Source: Calvatia gigantea (lineage: Eukaryota > Basidiomycota > Agaricomycetes > Agaricales > Lycoperdaceae). Taken from it: a stretch of DNA of 64,000 bases. The position numbers were made by a program, and so were the translations under genes. The DNA is taken from positions 4,030,001 to 4,094,000 of the forward strand of contig JACAAK010000004.1 of the NCBI GenBank assembly GCA_025093985.1, written 5' to 3'. Below are positions 1 through 12,051 of the stretch, one piece after another. Numbering within the stretch: the first letter of the stretch is position 1; each line of letters begins with the position of its first letter. The notes under the pieces are model-generated. The model did not search any database. It had not been told where the DNA came from and saw only the letters and a list, made by a program, of their open reading frames with translations.

Positions 1-1720
1 TTGACGAGCGGGGGTGGAGCAACGGAAGTTATTGACGTCCACCATCTTCTTCATCAATTTGCATCACAGTTCATGAACTTGTTTCATGAGCAGTTCACCA
101 GTGAAGGAACGTCCTACAGATTGGAGAGGGAGGATCAATTATGTTGATGCATCATTGCAACGTTGATTATATCTCCAAACTAGTATCCGTCCATCCGCAT
201 GATCTCTGTGGTTCTAACCACCACCGAGGAAGTTCTGCGATGACGAAACTTCAAGAAGCTTCACGTTACAGTTGAGTGATCGAAACCCTTTGGTTCATCT
301 TCGATTCATGAATTGGCACAGCACTGCCTCAGAGACTTCTGGAGATCCATTACCTCTTGATGGTGGCAAAACTGAGAAGTTGCGGAGTAAGTCATATTCG
401 CTAGGCTTCGGCCCGATCATGGGATGAGATCTGAGCGTCAGTCGTACCACCGTGACTCACTCTTACGGTCCTAGTTGTCTCCCATTTGCTTTCTTCAACT
501 TAAACCATATGCTTCTTCACCATAATCGTTCTGGCATCATTAATATACCCCCAGACGGTTTTGACCTGCGGGCCACATTGGATATCTCGCTCAAGCTCCT
601 CCATCATGCTGTGTAATAATGGACTAGTACTAACCCAAAACATGCTAACCGCGAAGGACAGGGTGCTTCTCTCAGGTGGCATATAATTCAGTATCAGCGC
701 TTGCGTCGCTTAAGTTCTTTCCATTCATGAACGAACCCATGAACACTGGGAGCATCTGGCAATGAAAGCACTACATAGCGGGGATCAACTGCGTGTTGAT
801 GCATCGTTAATTATCGTGTACGATCAGTCTGCGATCTATGCAGTTCCAAGCTCCAGTATCAAAATGTTTTCGTGGCTAGACTTGCGAAGCATAGAAGTTG
901 CATAGTATACACCCCACAAAACCCCCAACCCGATTATGGACGTGCATTCAATCATTGGTTGCATTGCGAACAGCCACAACTACTCAGGGTCCCCGTCAAT
1001 TCACCTCTACTTTCTCCACTCAATGCCTGCGCGACTTGTCACATAACCCATAGCTATTCTAGCATCATCAATGCACCCTAACCGCAGATATTTGATACGC
1101 AATACTTGGAGGGCACTTATCTGTCTTCTCCTCGGTTACTCCCTATCAGGCCTCCTGGATATTTCGCTCAGGCTACCCCACCATGCAATGTAAAAATAGA
1201 CTGCCAACTCAAAACATGCAAATCAGGATCCTTCTCTCTGACGGCATCTAAGAACCAGCCCAAGTGTCATCCAAACTCCTTCTCCATCTGAAACCTCTTC
1301 CAATGGCAACAAGCGCCCTTGGCAGGCCGTGCTCTCAAGCCAATCAGAGTGGTGAGACCGCCTGATTTCTGACCCTGGAACAAGGCTTGTGACGGCATAT
1401 GCCATTCCCCCTGGTGTTTCTTGTGTTTACCCCAGACTTGGCTGTCAAAGCGCAAGTAAATTGCGGCGCTTTAATCGGGGTTCGTGACATGAGACAGAAC
1501 TGCTGAAGCTATTCACGGTCGCTTTAAAGGGCTTCTTGGTGCTTTTTCTGTCACTCCCAAATCGTCTTGGTGTTCTCTTGTGCGATGTTTTGAAATTTAC
1601 GTCACTGATCCGTGATACAATTGTCGCTTTTGAGGCCCTTGTTACAGACACAGCCAAAGCACAATTTAAATCCAAAAGACAAAGAATGGGCGGGATCCCA
1701 CATTGTGGTAAGTAGGGGGA
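1..1720. other. No gene seen, upstream of TM1
   Basis: Only short overlapping ORFs without codon structure or recognisable motifs are present on either strand. The last 300 bases resemble the region upstream of TM2 (around 5790-6200), including a shared stretch near 1430-1470 and 5795-5830. They are therefore part of the duplicated unit and probably promoter DNA. I see no RNA gene or mobile element. Confidence 0.5.
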
Positions 1721-1728
1721 TAGCATAA

Positions 1729-1739
1729 CACTTATATAT
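1729..1739 (+). promoter_or_regulatory. TATA-like element of TM1
   Basis: A CTTATATATCC motif lies about 55-60 bases before the TM1 start codon. The aligned position upstream of TM2 (about 6145-6155) reads CTTTAAATG, so an AT-rich core is kept in both copies. Assignment as the core promoter is inference from position and paralogue conservation. Confidence 0.4.
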
Positions 1740-1792
1740 CCTCTTGCGCCTGCCTTGCTCCTAGCAAAATCTCCTCTTGAGCAGTTCAGAAG

Positions 1793-2971
1793 ATGGTACT
1801 TCTTTCGCTTTCCGTTTTCCCTTTCCTTGTTCTCCTTCGCTGTCACAGGGTATTGGGGCAAGTGCTGCAAAACAGGACGGTTGGTGACAATGATCCCATG
1901 ATCCACTACACTGGAGGTTGGAACAAGTCGGCGTTCAGGCAAGTTGGACGAGGGGGGGCAACACATGTTGACAGGGCGATCCAAATGCGCGAGCGGTGTT
2001 CGAGTTCACTGGTGAGTTCGGTCTGAATTGACTCAGTGATATTCTTTGGTACCAGGACTACCAGGTGTTGCCATTTATTTCCTCTCGCCGTTGTGGCCGT
2101 ATGACGTCACCACTCAAGTCCAATTGGACTCGAGATCGCCTGAACTTCTTGACTTGAAGGATTACCACTCGCCGGGGACTGATGGGGGCTGGGAAACAGT
2201 TATGTCCCAAATAATTTGGGCCGCTAGAGGCCTGGAAGATGGACGTCATACACTGTCAATCACTGTCGGCGCGGGCGAGGAATGGGCGGTAGTGGACGCG
2301 TTCATGTGAGCGCCTCGATACGTCAGCAATGCTCATAGGCTGATGGCACTTATCAGAGTGACCTGGGTCAACAGGAGCATAACCCCTACCCAGAGCCCGA
2401 GCAGGTCAACATCGGCGCCAACGGTCACCAGCACTGTTAATGTGACTAAAACTACCACAGCCTCGTCTGACCCATCGCCTTGTAAGTAATTTCGCTCTGT
2501 TTCTCCTATGCGGTGCTGATGGGGTTAGCCTCATCGCGATCCAGAGGTGTGAACGTTCTTGCTGTTGGACTCGTCTCTGGAATTGGCGCTCTCGTACTTG
2601 TCATAATTGTTCTCTTGTGTTATATATGCCGGCACCAGTCGCAGGTGCTCTTTGAGGAAGATATCCCTCTCATCCCTGGGTCGCCTCCAGCCCTTTCGAT
2701 CCCACCGTGGACTCCAACGTCGAGCATTACTTCCCCGACATCCCTCACAATGCTTCTTCATACCCCCGACGAAGAACAGTATGCAATGATACCGCTCGTG
2801 CCTTGGCATTCCCGAAACGCTTCTACAAGTAACTGGTCAATGGGAACGGTTGCTCGTCAGACTATTCCAGATAAACCGCCACCAGGCTATGACGAGTCTG
2901 TGAGCGCTTATCGACGAGCCCGCCGTTCGACTTTGCGGAAGTCTAGATTAGTGCTTCGTAACCCACACTAG
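1793..2971 (+). CDS. TM1: secreted-ectodomain single-pass membrane protein, frame-broken
   Basis: Uncharacterised basidiomycete surface protein, first of four paralogues here. Predicted exons are 1793-2011, 2065-2305, 2357-2481 and 2529-2971. Exon 1 encodes a signal peptide followed by an ectodomain start of the form NRTVGDNDP..IHYTGGW. Exon 2 encodes the SPLWPYDVTTQVQLD block, probably a beta-sandwich, carbohydrate-binding-like fold by analogy only. Exon 4 gives one TM helix (VGLVSGIGALVLVIIVLLCY), then a Pro/Ser-rich cytosolic tail with a PPPGY motif near the C-terminus. Exon 1 is 219 nt where the TM2 alignment predicts 217. One extra base lies in the GG at 1938-1939 and one in the GGG at 1974-1976, so the frame is lost before exon 2. 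Exons 2-4 are otherwise open and collinear with TM2. Either sequence error or a young pseudogene; family membership is clear, function unknown. Confidence 0.75.
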
Positions 2972-4420
2972 AAGAGGCATTCTTACCCGCATCCCATTAC
3001 GGCCTCCTCATTGATTTATGGACCCCCCTGCGGGCAAACATATCGGACTTATCCTTAAATGTAACGTTTATTGACGCTCTATACCCAATGTACTATGAAC
3101 CGGACTGTTATACAGTATGACAGGACACCCGTCCGAGAGCTTTACAAGGCGTAGCCTGTAAACAGGTGTTGTATTCAACTTGATAGGCAATCGCGAGCCA
3201 AAGCCAATACAGAATAGGACACACTGGAATGCAACCGATATCATGACAGCAATTCCCGCAAGTTGGCAACGCGGAAGGTTCGATCAGATTGTCGTGGACT
3301 CTTATCCTCAGAGGTGTCAAATCTTTGGGGCCGTATACCTCAGGAAATCGTTAAATGAGCGGGCATCAAGGCAACTGGACTCCCTGTTTTGATTCTGCAA
3401 CGAATGAAGATAGGGGTATTCAAAAATTGCAGGACATAGCTGATTTTGTTTAGTTGGGCTTCTAATGTATTTGCGGAGACTGCACGTCGGCTGCCTTCGG
3501 AATGGCACCCAACGAGCATCTCACACTAATTAGTCCGCCCTCCGAAGATTCCGTCACCCCGACCATTCAACGATCCATCGCCGATCCGCTCGTTCCTTGC
3601 CCATTCTGTAGACCGTCCGTTTCACCTGCCATACAGTTGTGTTTCAGACCAATGCCCATTTTAATAAAATTTCACCATACACCTCTCTCGTTACTAACAT
3701 TTTTTCTAATTCAATTTCTTCGCCTCCGTCGTTGTGCATTCATTCACTGTGTTTTCAGAAATTCCAATATCTTACCACAAGCTAGTCTAGCCTCCATTTT
3801 TCTGACTTAGTACCCTTGCCATACAGATTCAGCATTTGTAGATAACCGTAGAAATCGAACACCGGACAAGTTGTCTATAGTATAAATACAGTCGAGCCAG
3901 TAGAGGCTCGACACCTAGTAATTGGATACCCATTCCCTTGTTCTCGAAGTCTCACTCTAAGTTGTCTCAAGCCTTGTCCCCCATTGTCCCTCGTTCTCTC
4001 ATTATCTCTCGTCCCACACTCGTGCCGAACCCCTGTCTCTGACGACGTCTCCGACGCTGTCACTCTCGCCCCTCGTTTCTCTGCTGCTTTTCTCTGTCTC
4101 TGTCTCTTTTTCCTGGACCCAGGTTTCGAAGCCTCGTGACTGACGGACGCAGTCACACCCCTTTTTCGTTGAACCGCCGCCTCATCTCTTCACATTAACA
4201 TATTGAGTGGGTTGAAGCCGTCTTTCTGTTGGCACCTGATTGGGAAATCGTTGCGGTGGCATCTCCTGATACATATTCCTTCGTTGAATTGATCTCGCGC
4301 CCATCATTGGCCACCACAGTTATAATGTCCACGTCACCAATACACCTTGAAATTCACAGTGAACCTTTAGGAAGCCCGTCGACCGTTAACTACAAAACTT
4401 ATCCTGACGCTCCCGGACAC
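2972..4420. other. TM1 3' flank and spacer
   Basis: The first 300 bases align with the region after TM2 (about 7690-7900), with shared text around a TATACCCA.TGTA.TAT core. This shows the duplication unit extends past the gene. The part at 4060-4120 is pyrimidine-rich with a short TCTCTG repeat. No coding region is supported. Confidence 0.45.
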
Positions 4421-4422
4421 GG

Positions 4423-4760
4423 ATGTGGGGCTCCAGGTTACTGGTACCCGTGAATATTGCCACTCTTTGGACAAGGGGTTTCCCTGACTGATTTTTTACA
4501 GGGGTCTTTGCTTTGTTCCTCTGTGTTGTTCTGCTCATGGTTATGGGCCCGAAGCACGGGTGGTTTATCAACAGGTTGCGAATACTTCAGGTTTCTACCG
4601 TGGTATTTCCTTAAGCAGTCACAGTTCATCCTGTTCTGTAATACGCTCGAGGCACTTCCACACCAGCTGCGCCTTTTTGAAAGAGTCATGTTCGTCGCCG
4701 CAGTCGCTACATCTCTGAGATTCGGTAACCTCGTGAGGGGGAAGGGGGAGGTTACATGTT
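4423..4760 (+). pseudogene. 7TM-A: remnant of 7TM family gene
   Basis: The remnant covers exons 1-3 of the gene family seen intact as 7TM-D. An exon 1 remnant starts at ATG 4423 with the MWGS start shared with 7TM-B. It runs straight into a shortened intron ending TTTTTACAG, so the exon 1 end and splice donor are deleted. Exon 2 remains recognisable (GVFALFLCVVLL...GPKHG...RILQVS) but hits a TAA in place of a Leu codon near 4610. A degenerate exon 3 (RVMFVAAVATSL) follows around 4680-4730. Exons 4-7 are not found. It pairs with TM1 as 7TM-B pairs with TM2. Confidence 0.7.
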
Positions 4761-6140
4761 CCTTGTCACCGGACCTAGTACTTCTTTTCTCGTTTCTCGT
4801 AATTCTGCAAGAGGAACTGCTGACGCGACAGACCTAATTTACCGTCCCATCGGGTTGATGTGTGTCGGGTGAAATCCCGAACTTGAGGGTTTTTTTTTTT
4901 GTTAAATCATCAATTAACGGCGGTGCACGTGAGCAGTCCGTCCCTGCGCTAGAATAAGCGTAAGTACTGTAAAATTGTCCTTTCCACCCGAAACCGAAAA
5001 GACGGCCCGAGGACCAAAAAAGTCAGAAACTAAGAAGAATATGCCTCCGCTGGACCACGCCGACGGAGACAAAAAAAAAACACAGCGCCGGTTGAAACCA
5101 AAGCCTTTGCTCGTGACGCCAGGAGGGCAGACTGCCTCCGAAGTCATTCTGTCCGTTCCTCAATGTACGCGACTGTAAGCCGCGCACCCTCTGCAAAGCT
5201 GGCGCCCGAACCGTCCCGAACGCTCACGTCCCATAACCCCGTCCATGGTCTATCCCACAGTTCCTTTCCTTGGGGAGCGCAACGCTCCCGAACTTGAGGG
5301 TGTGAACGAACCGATCACTGATGTGATTCTAGTGCAGTCACATCACGCCCTTTCAACAGCCACGTTGTCAGCATCACCCTCCTTTGCTTTCTTCACCCAA
5401 AGCATGTTTTGACGCGTAATAGTTCTAGTGTATTCAGTTCCCCCTTACTACGGATCCAACATTCAACGTTCAACCATTGAACAAAGGCCGCTGCGTTTTC
5501 TTCTCCGGAGCGGGTTTTGGACCCGAAGGCCCACCGGATTCGCGGCAGACAACGCAATAATGAACTATTAACACAAATGCACGAGGCACATTACGCTTCC
5601 TTAACGGCATGTATAACGGCGCCTATTGTATCCACTCTCCAAGAAGCCGTTCGTGTAACCCGAACCCCCTTTCAGTGACATAAGCGCCGGACGGCCGCCT
5701 CCCTCCACCAATCACATCGATGGTAGCAACCTACTTTTCGTGTGATTGGGAACAAAGCAAGCTGCACGTCGTTTATCACAGTGGTGCTTTGTCTGTCCCA
5801 GGCTCGGCTGTCGAAATACAAGGGATTTGTGGTGTGATCGGGTTTGCGACATACCTTTTTAGGATGTTTGCCCTAGTTTGGTTTGGTTGGTCCATGTTTC
5901 TAGGTCGCGAGTGCGACACCGCTGAAGCCATCTGTAAGTCGTTTTTAAGTTGCTGGGTACTTTTCCGACGACCTCAAAGTGGCTTTACTTTTTTATGCAG
6001 AGATGTGGAACCGACAACGCCTGGGGATTCAGGTCCATAGAGTTGTTGATGATACCAACCCTCGATACGGGCACAAGGCAACGCCTTGTTCCCAAAAAGT
6101 CCAGACAAGTGAGGTCCCGTAATGTGGTAAAGCCAAGGGC
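4761..6140. other. Spacer before TM2
   Basis: No supported gene. There is a poly-T run at 4890-4900. The stretch 5790-6200 aligns with the upstream region of TM1 and is probably the TM2 promoter. Open frames at 5720-6144 are short, on several frames, and without family signal. Confidence 0.45.
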
Positions 6141-6227
6141 ATAACCTTTAAATGTTCTTCTGTGCGCCTTCGCCGGCTTACCACTTCTCGCCCCTAGAAT
6201 TTCAATTCTCCTGCTTAGGCCATCGGG

Positions 6228-7365
6228 ATGGCATTTCTCTCTCTCTTGTTTTTTCACTTCCTTATTTTCCTTGACTGGCATGGGGTATTTGGGCAGGTAC
6301 TGCAAAACACGACTCTTGATGATAGTGATCCCACGATGCGATACACCGGAGATTGGAGGAAATCGGCCTTTAACGAGTTGGATGAGGGAGGAGAGCACAT
6401 GTTAACAGGGGATCCGAATGCGCAGGCTATATTCGAGTTTACTGGTGGGTCCGGTCGGGCTGTCTTAGTTGTTTTAGGATGTCCTGACACCAGTACTACT
6501 AGGTGTTGCCGTTTATTTCCTGTCCCCCTTATGGCCGTACGACGTTACTACTCAAGTCCAGTTGGACTCAAGGCCACCTGAAATCCTCAACCTGAGGGAT
6601 TTCGACTCACCAAAAATGCAAGGAGGTTGGGAAACAGTAGGATCGCACATAGTATGGGCTGCTGAGGGTTTGGAGGATGAAAGCCATGTGTTGAGAATCG
6701 CTGTTGGCGCAGGCCAGGTATGGGCGATAGTAGACGGGTTCATGTGAGTTGGTCGACACATTAGATGTGCCTACAGGGTGATGACGGGCTGATGGTACTT
6801 GTTAGAGTTACCTCGGTTAGCCGAAGTTTATTAGCTAGCCAGAGCCCGAACGGACCGTTACTAGCACCAACAATCACCATCCATGAGACCGCAACCGCTA
6901 CAGTCTCTCCTCATTCATCAACCCGTAAGTGGTTTTAACTCTGTTTTCCAATTTCTGCTGACGAAGTCAGCGTCCTCGCGATCTGGAGGTGTAAATATTC
7001 TTGCTGTCGGGCTCGGAGGCGGGATTGCCTTCCTTGTGTTGGTTATAGTTGCTCTCATCTGCTCTCTGTTCCGGCGTCGGAGAGGCCCCCGCGGCCAGCT
7101 GAAAGTGGATCTTGAGAAAGATTTCCCTTCCATTCCCAAGCCACCTCGGGGCTTCCCAAACCCATCATCGATTACGTCGAGCACCACAAGCTCCCCAACA
7201 ACCCCACAATCTCCTCCGGCCATTCATTCCTCCCAGGAACGACAGCATACGACACTCGCGTTCACCCCTCGACAACCACGAAGTACTCTCGAGAATGCAG
7301 TTGCGGACGGATACCCGTCGAACCACTTTAGAAAGGACCGCCTCCAGGCTATTACGAGTCTGTGA
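6228..7365 (+). CDS. TM2: secreted-ectodomain single-pass membrane protein
   Basis: Paralogue of TM1, TM3 and TM4. Predicted exons are 6228-6444, 6503-6743, 6806-6924 and 6971-7365, summing to 972 nt (323 aa) with consistent phases. It has a signal peptide of about 25 residues, an ectodomain start LDDSDPTMRYTGDW, the SPLWPYDVTTQVQLD block, a Ser/Thr stretch, and one TM helix (IAFLVLVIVALICSLF). An Arg-rich stop-transfer and a Pro/Ser/Thr-rich tail follow. The predicted stop at 7365 is probably not the native one. The tail motif PPPGYYESVSAYRR, matching TM1, lies just downstream in another frame (about 7337-7380) that stays open to 7517. Frame is recovered if one base is removed from each of CCC 7314-7316 and GG 7335-7336. 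Function unknown; location at the plasma membrane is inferred. Confidence 0.8.
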
Positions 7366-7517
7366 GCGCTTACCGACGGTCCCATCGCTGGACTGCGCGA
7401 ACCACCAGATCAGTGCCTCCTAACCAGGACCCTCCGCCGCTGCCCTTGTATGATCCCGCTTCCGGTTCTCACATTCCCTTTAACCGCCACGTACCAACTA
7501 TACGAAACAAGCACTGA

Positions 7518-8452
7518 AATCTCACGCTCTCTTTCTCTACCCCTGTACCAATTTCGATTCTGTAGCAGTTCCACCCCCTTTTTTCCACTCATTTTTAATT
7601 CTACGTTTCGCGCTATGCAATTTGACTTATCACTTTTGTAGGAGGGGTATTTTACTGGCATCTTGTTACGACTTTGGCATATATGTTTCCGTTCATTGAT
7701 CACTCACTCCTGCACATAGGTACATCGGACTAGCCTTCCAATCTTACTCCCGTTGATATCTTATACCCAGTGTATTATAGAACCAGACTGTTATATACAG
7801 GCAGAGATAATATTTAAACTGCACGGCGCAGTGTGTGGACAGGTATCATCCTACAGGTGGTTGGTGGTTGAAACCCGGTATTCTGATTGTACTCGGAACC
7901 AACGCACAATTGAACATAGTAGAACACTACCAGCGTCTGGAAGATAATTTGACGGATTGTTGACAGCGCCGGGGACGTGATTAAGTGGCTGCGGATTCTC
8001 ATCCCCAGAGACATCAATTTTCGGGGCGGGCTTCGCCCACGAAGTTGCCGGAAGAACGGTATCAAGGAAAGCAGGTTCCGTTGTTCGTATTCTTCAAGAA
8101 TAAGGAGACCTCATTAGAAAGATTGCCTCGTTCGCTTCGTTGTATTTACTTGGATCTCCGCTGACCCGGGCTGACCGAAACTATAGTTATATTAACTACT
8201 CGTTATAGAGTTGCTGCGGCGTCATTATTTAATCTTCGCGGGCTTCTTGAACCCATAATCAAACTATATTAATTTATGAATGTGTTTCCTTGGTTTCGCT
8301 GATCATCGCACTCGCTGACCACCAGATCATGATGGGTTGTTGGCATGTGAGAGTCTTTAAGTTACCCTAACTACTCTACACACAATGTGTCCTTAAGGGG
8401 GGATAGAGCCCATCAAAAAAAATGCTTGTCCCCCAACGTTCTGTGAACATAG
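7518..8452. other. TM2 3' flank and 7TM-B upstream spacer
   Basis: The first part aligns with the 3' flank of TM1. No coding feature, RNA gene or clear repeat family is supported in the rest. Confidence 0.4.
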
Positions 8453-9668
8453 ATGTGGGGCTCAAAATCCCTGATATCCGTAAATGTTGCCGCGCTCTTT
8501 ATGCAGGGTTTGTTATATGGTGTGTTCTACACCTAATCAGAAGGGTTTCTCTAACTAATTTTTCATAGGCGTCTTTGCTTTGGTCTTCTGTATCATTCTG
8601 TCCATCGCACTGGGACCAAGGCACGGTCGTTTTGTGAACAGGACGCGGATACTTCAGATTTCTAGCTTAATGTTTTTTTTGGCAACCACAGTTGGTTCTC
8701 CGTTACATCACCTTCAAGGCCCCTTTATGCTAACCGTACTATTCTAATAGCATTTGATTATAAGTCTAATTCACGTATTTGTTGCATTTACTACAATGCG
8801 AGGATTGGATAGTCTTGCGGTGTTTCTTGGAAATTACCGGAGTCCGTTGCTCATACCGAAAGTGTGCATTTGCGTGTTACAAGTCATGTTGGGGGACGGT
8901 ATTTTGGTGCGATCTTGATTCGTTCGCTAAGATAGCCTGGAAGATGCAATGTGTTCGGATAGGTCTGGAGGGGAGACGTACTCCATGATAAGACAATCTG
9001 AGTTGTCATTCCTGGTATTATCGTCTTGATGCTGGATGCAGGTTTGTACTTAGATCCCTTATACAACTTACCGTACCTTATTTTAATTTTTTGGGCCCGC
9101 ATAGGGGTCCTCACGATGCACAGAATCCTAATCGCTTGAGGCGCTGGCCCTCGTTAGAAGCACCCACGGTTTTCCTTGCTCTCAGCATCACACTTCATTC
9201 GAGCTATACAAGTGCGCACTATTCATCACCTCATGACGATCCACGTCATACCTTGCTTGTACCAGCGGCTATCGTTCGGAAGATATATTACACAACTAGC
9301 TCGCACAACATGCGTGCAGTGGGCTGGAGCATTACCCCAATTCTTGCTGCGTTGATAGAGAGCGGCGCGATCTACTCCCTGACTGCGGTGACCTTGCTCA
9401 TTTGCATAGTAGCAAGCTCATTGGGTCAGTTCGTACTCATGGATACCATCCCCCCTCTAGTGGTAAGCAAGACACTCTTATTTCGGGTTTGCCTGTGTCA
9501 AATTGAAGGTGCTTTTGACTACAGGGAGTCGCCTTCTGTCTACTTATTCTGCAGATCCACGTTCACATGAAGGATAGAGAAGTTGGTCCCGGTGGAGTCT
9601 CAGTAAATTGGTCGATTCCATGGAGGAGGGGGGAAGGAGATGTTGAGGAGTCCGACGTTATGTCATAG
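8453..9668 (+). pseudogene. 7TM-B: seven-exon 7TM gene with nonsense mutations
   Basis: All seven exons of the 7TM-D pattern can be placed: 8453-8519, 8569-8690, 8751-8906, 8963-9041, 9105-about 9211, about 9271-9462 and 9525-9668. Exons 1-4 have exactly the lengths of the intact copy (67, 122, 156 and 79 nt). The gene is dead by substitution. In exon 4 a conserved Trp codon (TGG in C and D) is TGA at 8999-9001. In exon 5 an Arg codon has become TGA, followed by TAG. Exon 5 is one base short and its donor context is altered. The C-terminus still encodes the conserved MKDREVGPGGVSVNWSIPW tail, so the loss is recent. Confidence 0.85.
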
Positions 9669-10895
9669 GTGTATACTTTCCACGGGTTTTTGCTTAGAAG
9701 GCCTGGGACTTGTTCATGTGTTGCACACTACGTCAACCGCTCAAACTGGTGACTCCTATCAAGTCCATTTGGTTCCAATGCGCCATGGACTCCGGCGCCA
9801 TTTGTAGTGTCGCTCAGGCAAAGGGGCCGTTAAATGTCCTAATATCAAGGCCATTATGTTCAAACTAAGTCTTCAGCACTTAAGAATAGGCCATATAAAA
9901 GATTGGGGGACGAACCCCACTGTATTTACCCAGAGTCCCATTTTCATAAGTTGAGTGCCGCTACCAGCGATATAAAGACGAAAGCACAATTTGTTGCATC
10001 ACAGCGTGATGCGTAACGGGCGTGTGACGTTAGTGCGGACTGGTGATGGCACACTGTTCCAAGCAACAGGAGTGGTCCACAGGCCCCAAGCTCCAAGAAT
10101 CTCCGAATTCCTATCTACCTGGACTAATGGTTTATATACGTGGCAGAAAGTCCAAATAATTCAATATGGATAGGAACGGATAAGAGCGATAACAGCAGAA
10201 CAAACGATAAGTCCAGTCAAGTCGAAGGAAGTCCCTGAACAAGTAAAGAAAAAACAAAGATGTTACCTACTTTGTGATAGGGGCGAGGTCCGTCCTGGTC
10301 TGCCAGGGTGCCACGCTTTGGGCTTCACCTCTTGCTCTCTGCCCCCATCTCCACCTTGCGGTCGCTCCTGCCCCGAGGGGTTACGCCGTATGCCATAATC
10401 TAGTGCCCTCTTCCATTTTCCACAGAACACTCCCTCCTCCAAAAGCACTATACATAGATGTGATCCAGGAGCTGACGTGTTTGGATCCACACCTGGCCAT
10501 CGGGGTTTCCACACACCTTGGGCGCCTGATCGTTGAACGATGGTTGTCCGCTTTCCAATTCTCACGCGCTACGCCCCTGAATCCTTCTCACTAGGGTAGC
10601 CTCGTCGCGAAGAGACTGAAGCAATAGCTTTGTTGGCTCCTGGTCAAGACGTTATTGTGGTGCCATTGGTTAATTTCCTTGGATTCCCTGATCCCCCCCC
10701 CCCCCGATCAGGCTTTGTATCGAAATGTCTCCTCGGTGCGGCGAACTATTGCCTCCCCGTTACCTACCATCACAGTCATGATAGCGATGGCCAGTGCATG
10801 CCAGTCGTTTGTACACCCAAATAGTCACACTAGGCTTTTAAATAGGGGGAGGCGGCAGATGTAACACGCACCCCGACTCTCTTTGAGCCCAGGCA
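9669..10895. other. Spacer and upstream block of 7TM-C
   Basis: Non-coding. The stretch 9830-10010 aligns with the region after 7TM-D (about 14320-14510), including GATTGGGGGACGAACCC. The block 10270-10680 aligns with 12440-12800 and 14540-14850. Nearer to 7TM-C, a GCTTTTAAATAGGGG box at about 10830 is matched by GCTTTTAAACAGGGG before 7TM-D, at about 60 nt from each start codon; it may act as a TATA element. A C-run occurs at 10692-10703. Confidence 0.5.
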
Positions 10896-12051
10896 ATGTG
10901 CGACGCCAAAATACTGGCATCCGTGCATATTTCGGCGCTCTTTGTCCAGAGCGTACTGTACGGTACGTACCACTAACCCGAAGAGGCCTCCCTGACTTAA
11001 TCTTCATAGGCGTTTTTGCTCTGTTCTTCTGCATCATTTTGTCCATCTCACTGGGACCAGAACACGGCCGCTTCAAGAACGGGATGCGAATACTTCAGAT
11101 TTCTAGCTTAATGTTCATTCTAGCAACCATAGTCCGTCCTCCGCTAGTCATGTTCAAAACATTCTACAATTAAACACACATTTTCGATAGCATCTAATAA
11201 CAACTCTCATTCGCATATTCATTGCATTCACTACAAGTCGAGAACTCGATAATATAGTCGCGTTGCTCGGGGAGTGGGAGAGTCCGCTGCTCATATTGAA
11301 AACTTTCATTTGCCTGGTTCAGGCCATGTTGGGTGACGGCATCCTGGTAAGACCCTATCCTTGATTAACGTTACCCCTTAAGAGGTCATGCGTTTGGACA
11401 GGTATGGAGGTGCTACGTGCTTCATGATAAGGTGGTCTGGGTTCTCATTCCCGGCACCATTATTTTGTTGTTAGATACAGGTTTGTGTTCAACCCCCCCC
11501 CCACCCGGCCCATCGTGTCCTCTCTTATTTGGCGCACCACAGGGATCCTCACTATGTACAGAATCTTGATTGCTCGGGGTATCAAACCTCAGTGGGAATG
11601 GTCCTTGGTCTTCCTTGTTCTCAGTGTCGTGCTTCATATGAGTTATACAGGTACGTTTCAACTAATAATTCGAGATACTTTTCATTATATCCCCCTCTAC
11701 CAGGCGCTATTGCTCGGAAAATCTATTATTCGACTAATTCACAAAACCTACGTACGACGGGTCGGAATTTTACCCCAGTCGTTACTGCGTTGATTGAGAC
11801 CGGCGCAGCCTACTCAATGACTGCTATTGTCTTGCTAGTTTGCACAGCAACAAACTCGCTTGGTCAGATTGTAGTTATGGACGCTGTTCCTCCTCTTGTG
11901 GTACGCATGATAATGTTCGGTTCTCGAATTTGCTTGTTCAACTGAAGGTTCTTTGGACGCATAGGGAATCATCTTCTGTTTGCTTATCCTGCAAATTCAC
12001 GTCTACATGAAGGATAGAGAAAGCAATCCCAGTGGAATCTCGGCAAATTGA
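10896..12051 (+). CDS. 7TM-C: basidiomycete seven-TM membrane protein
   Basis: Uncharacterised fungal membrane protein. Exons 10896-10962, 11010-11131, 11191-11346, 11402-11480, 11543-11650, 11704-11900 and 11965-12051 sum to 816 nt (271 aa), in phase throughout. Hydrophobic segments occur in order in exon 1 (ISALFVQSVLYG), exon 2 (FALFFCIILSISLG), exon 3, exon 4 (VWVLIPGTIILLL), exon 5 (LVFLVLSVVLH), exon 6 (ALIETGAAYSMTAIVLLVC) and exon 7 (GIIFCLLILQIHVY). The LIE-T/S-G..YS motif is shared with other basidiomycete 7TM proteins, including the gene at 27865. Compared with 7TM-D the C-terminus is 19 residues shorter because TGG has become TGA at 12049. This removes the cytosolic NWSIPW tail but no TM segment. 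The intron 2 donor is GTCCGT, a weak site. Possibly receptor-like, but ligand and coupling are unknown. Confidence 0.8.

Noticed and set aside
4060..4120. Pyrimidine-rich TCTCTG tract as a regulatory or structural element
   Set aside because: Short and irregular; no gene start follows within a plausible distance.
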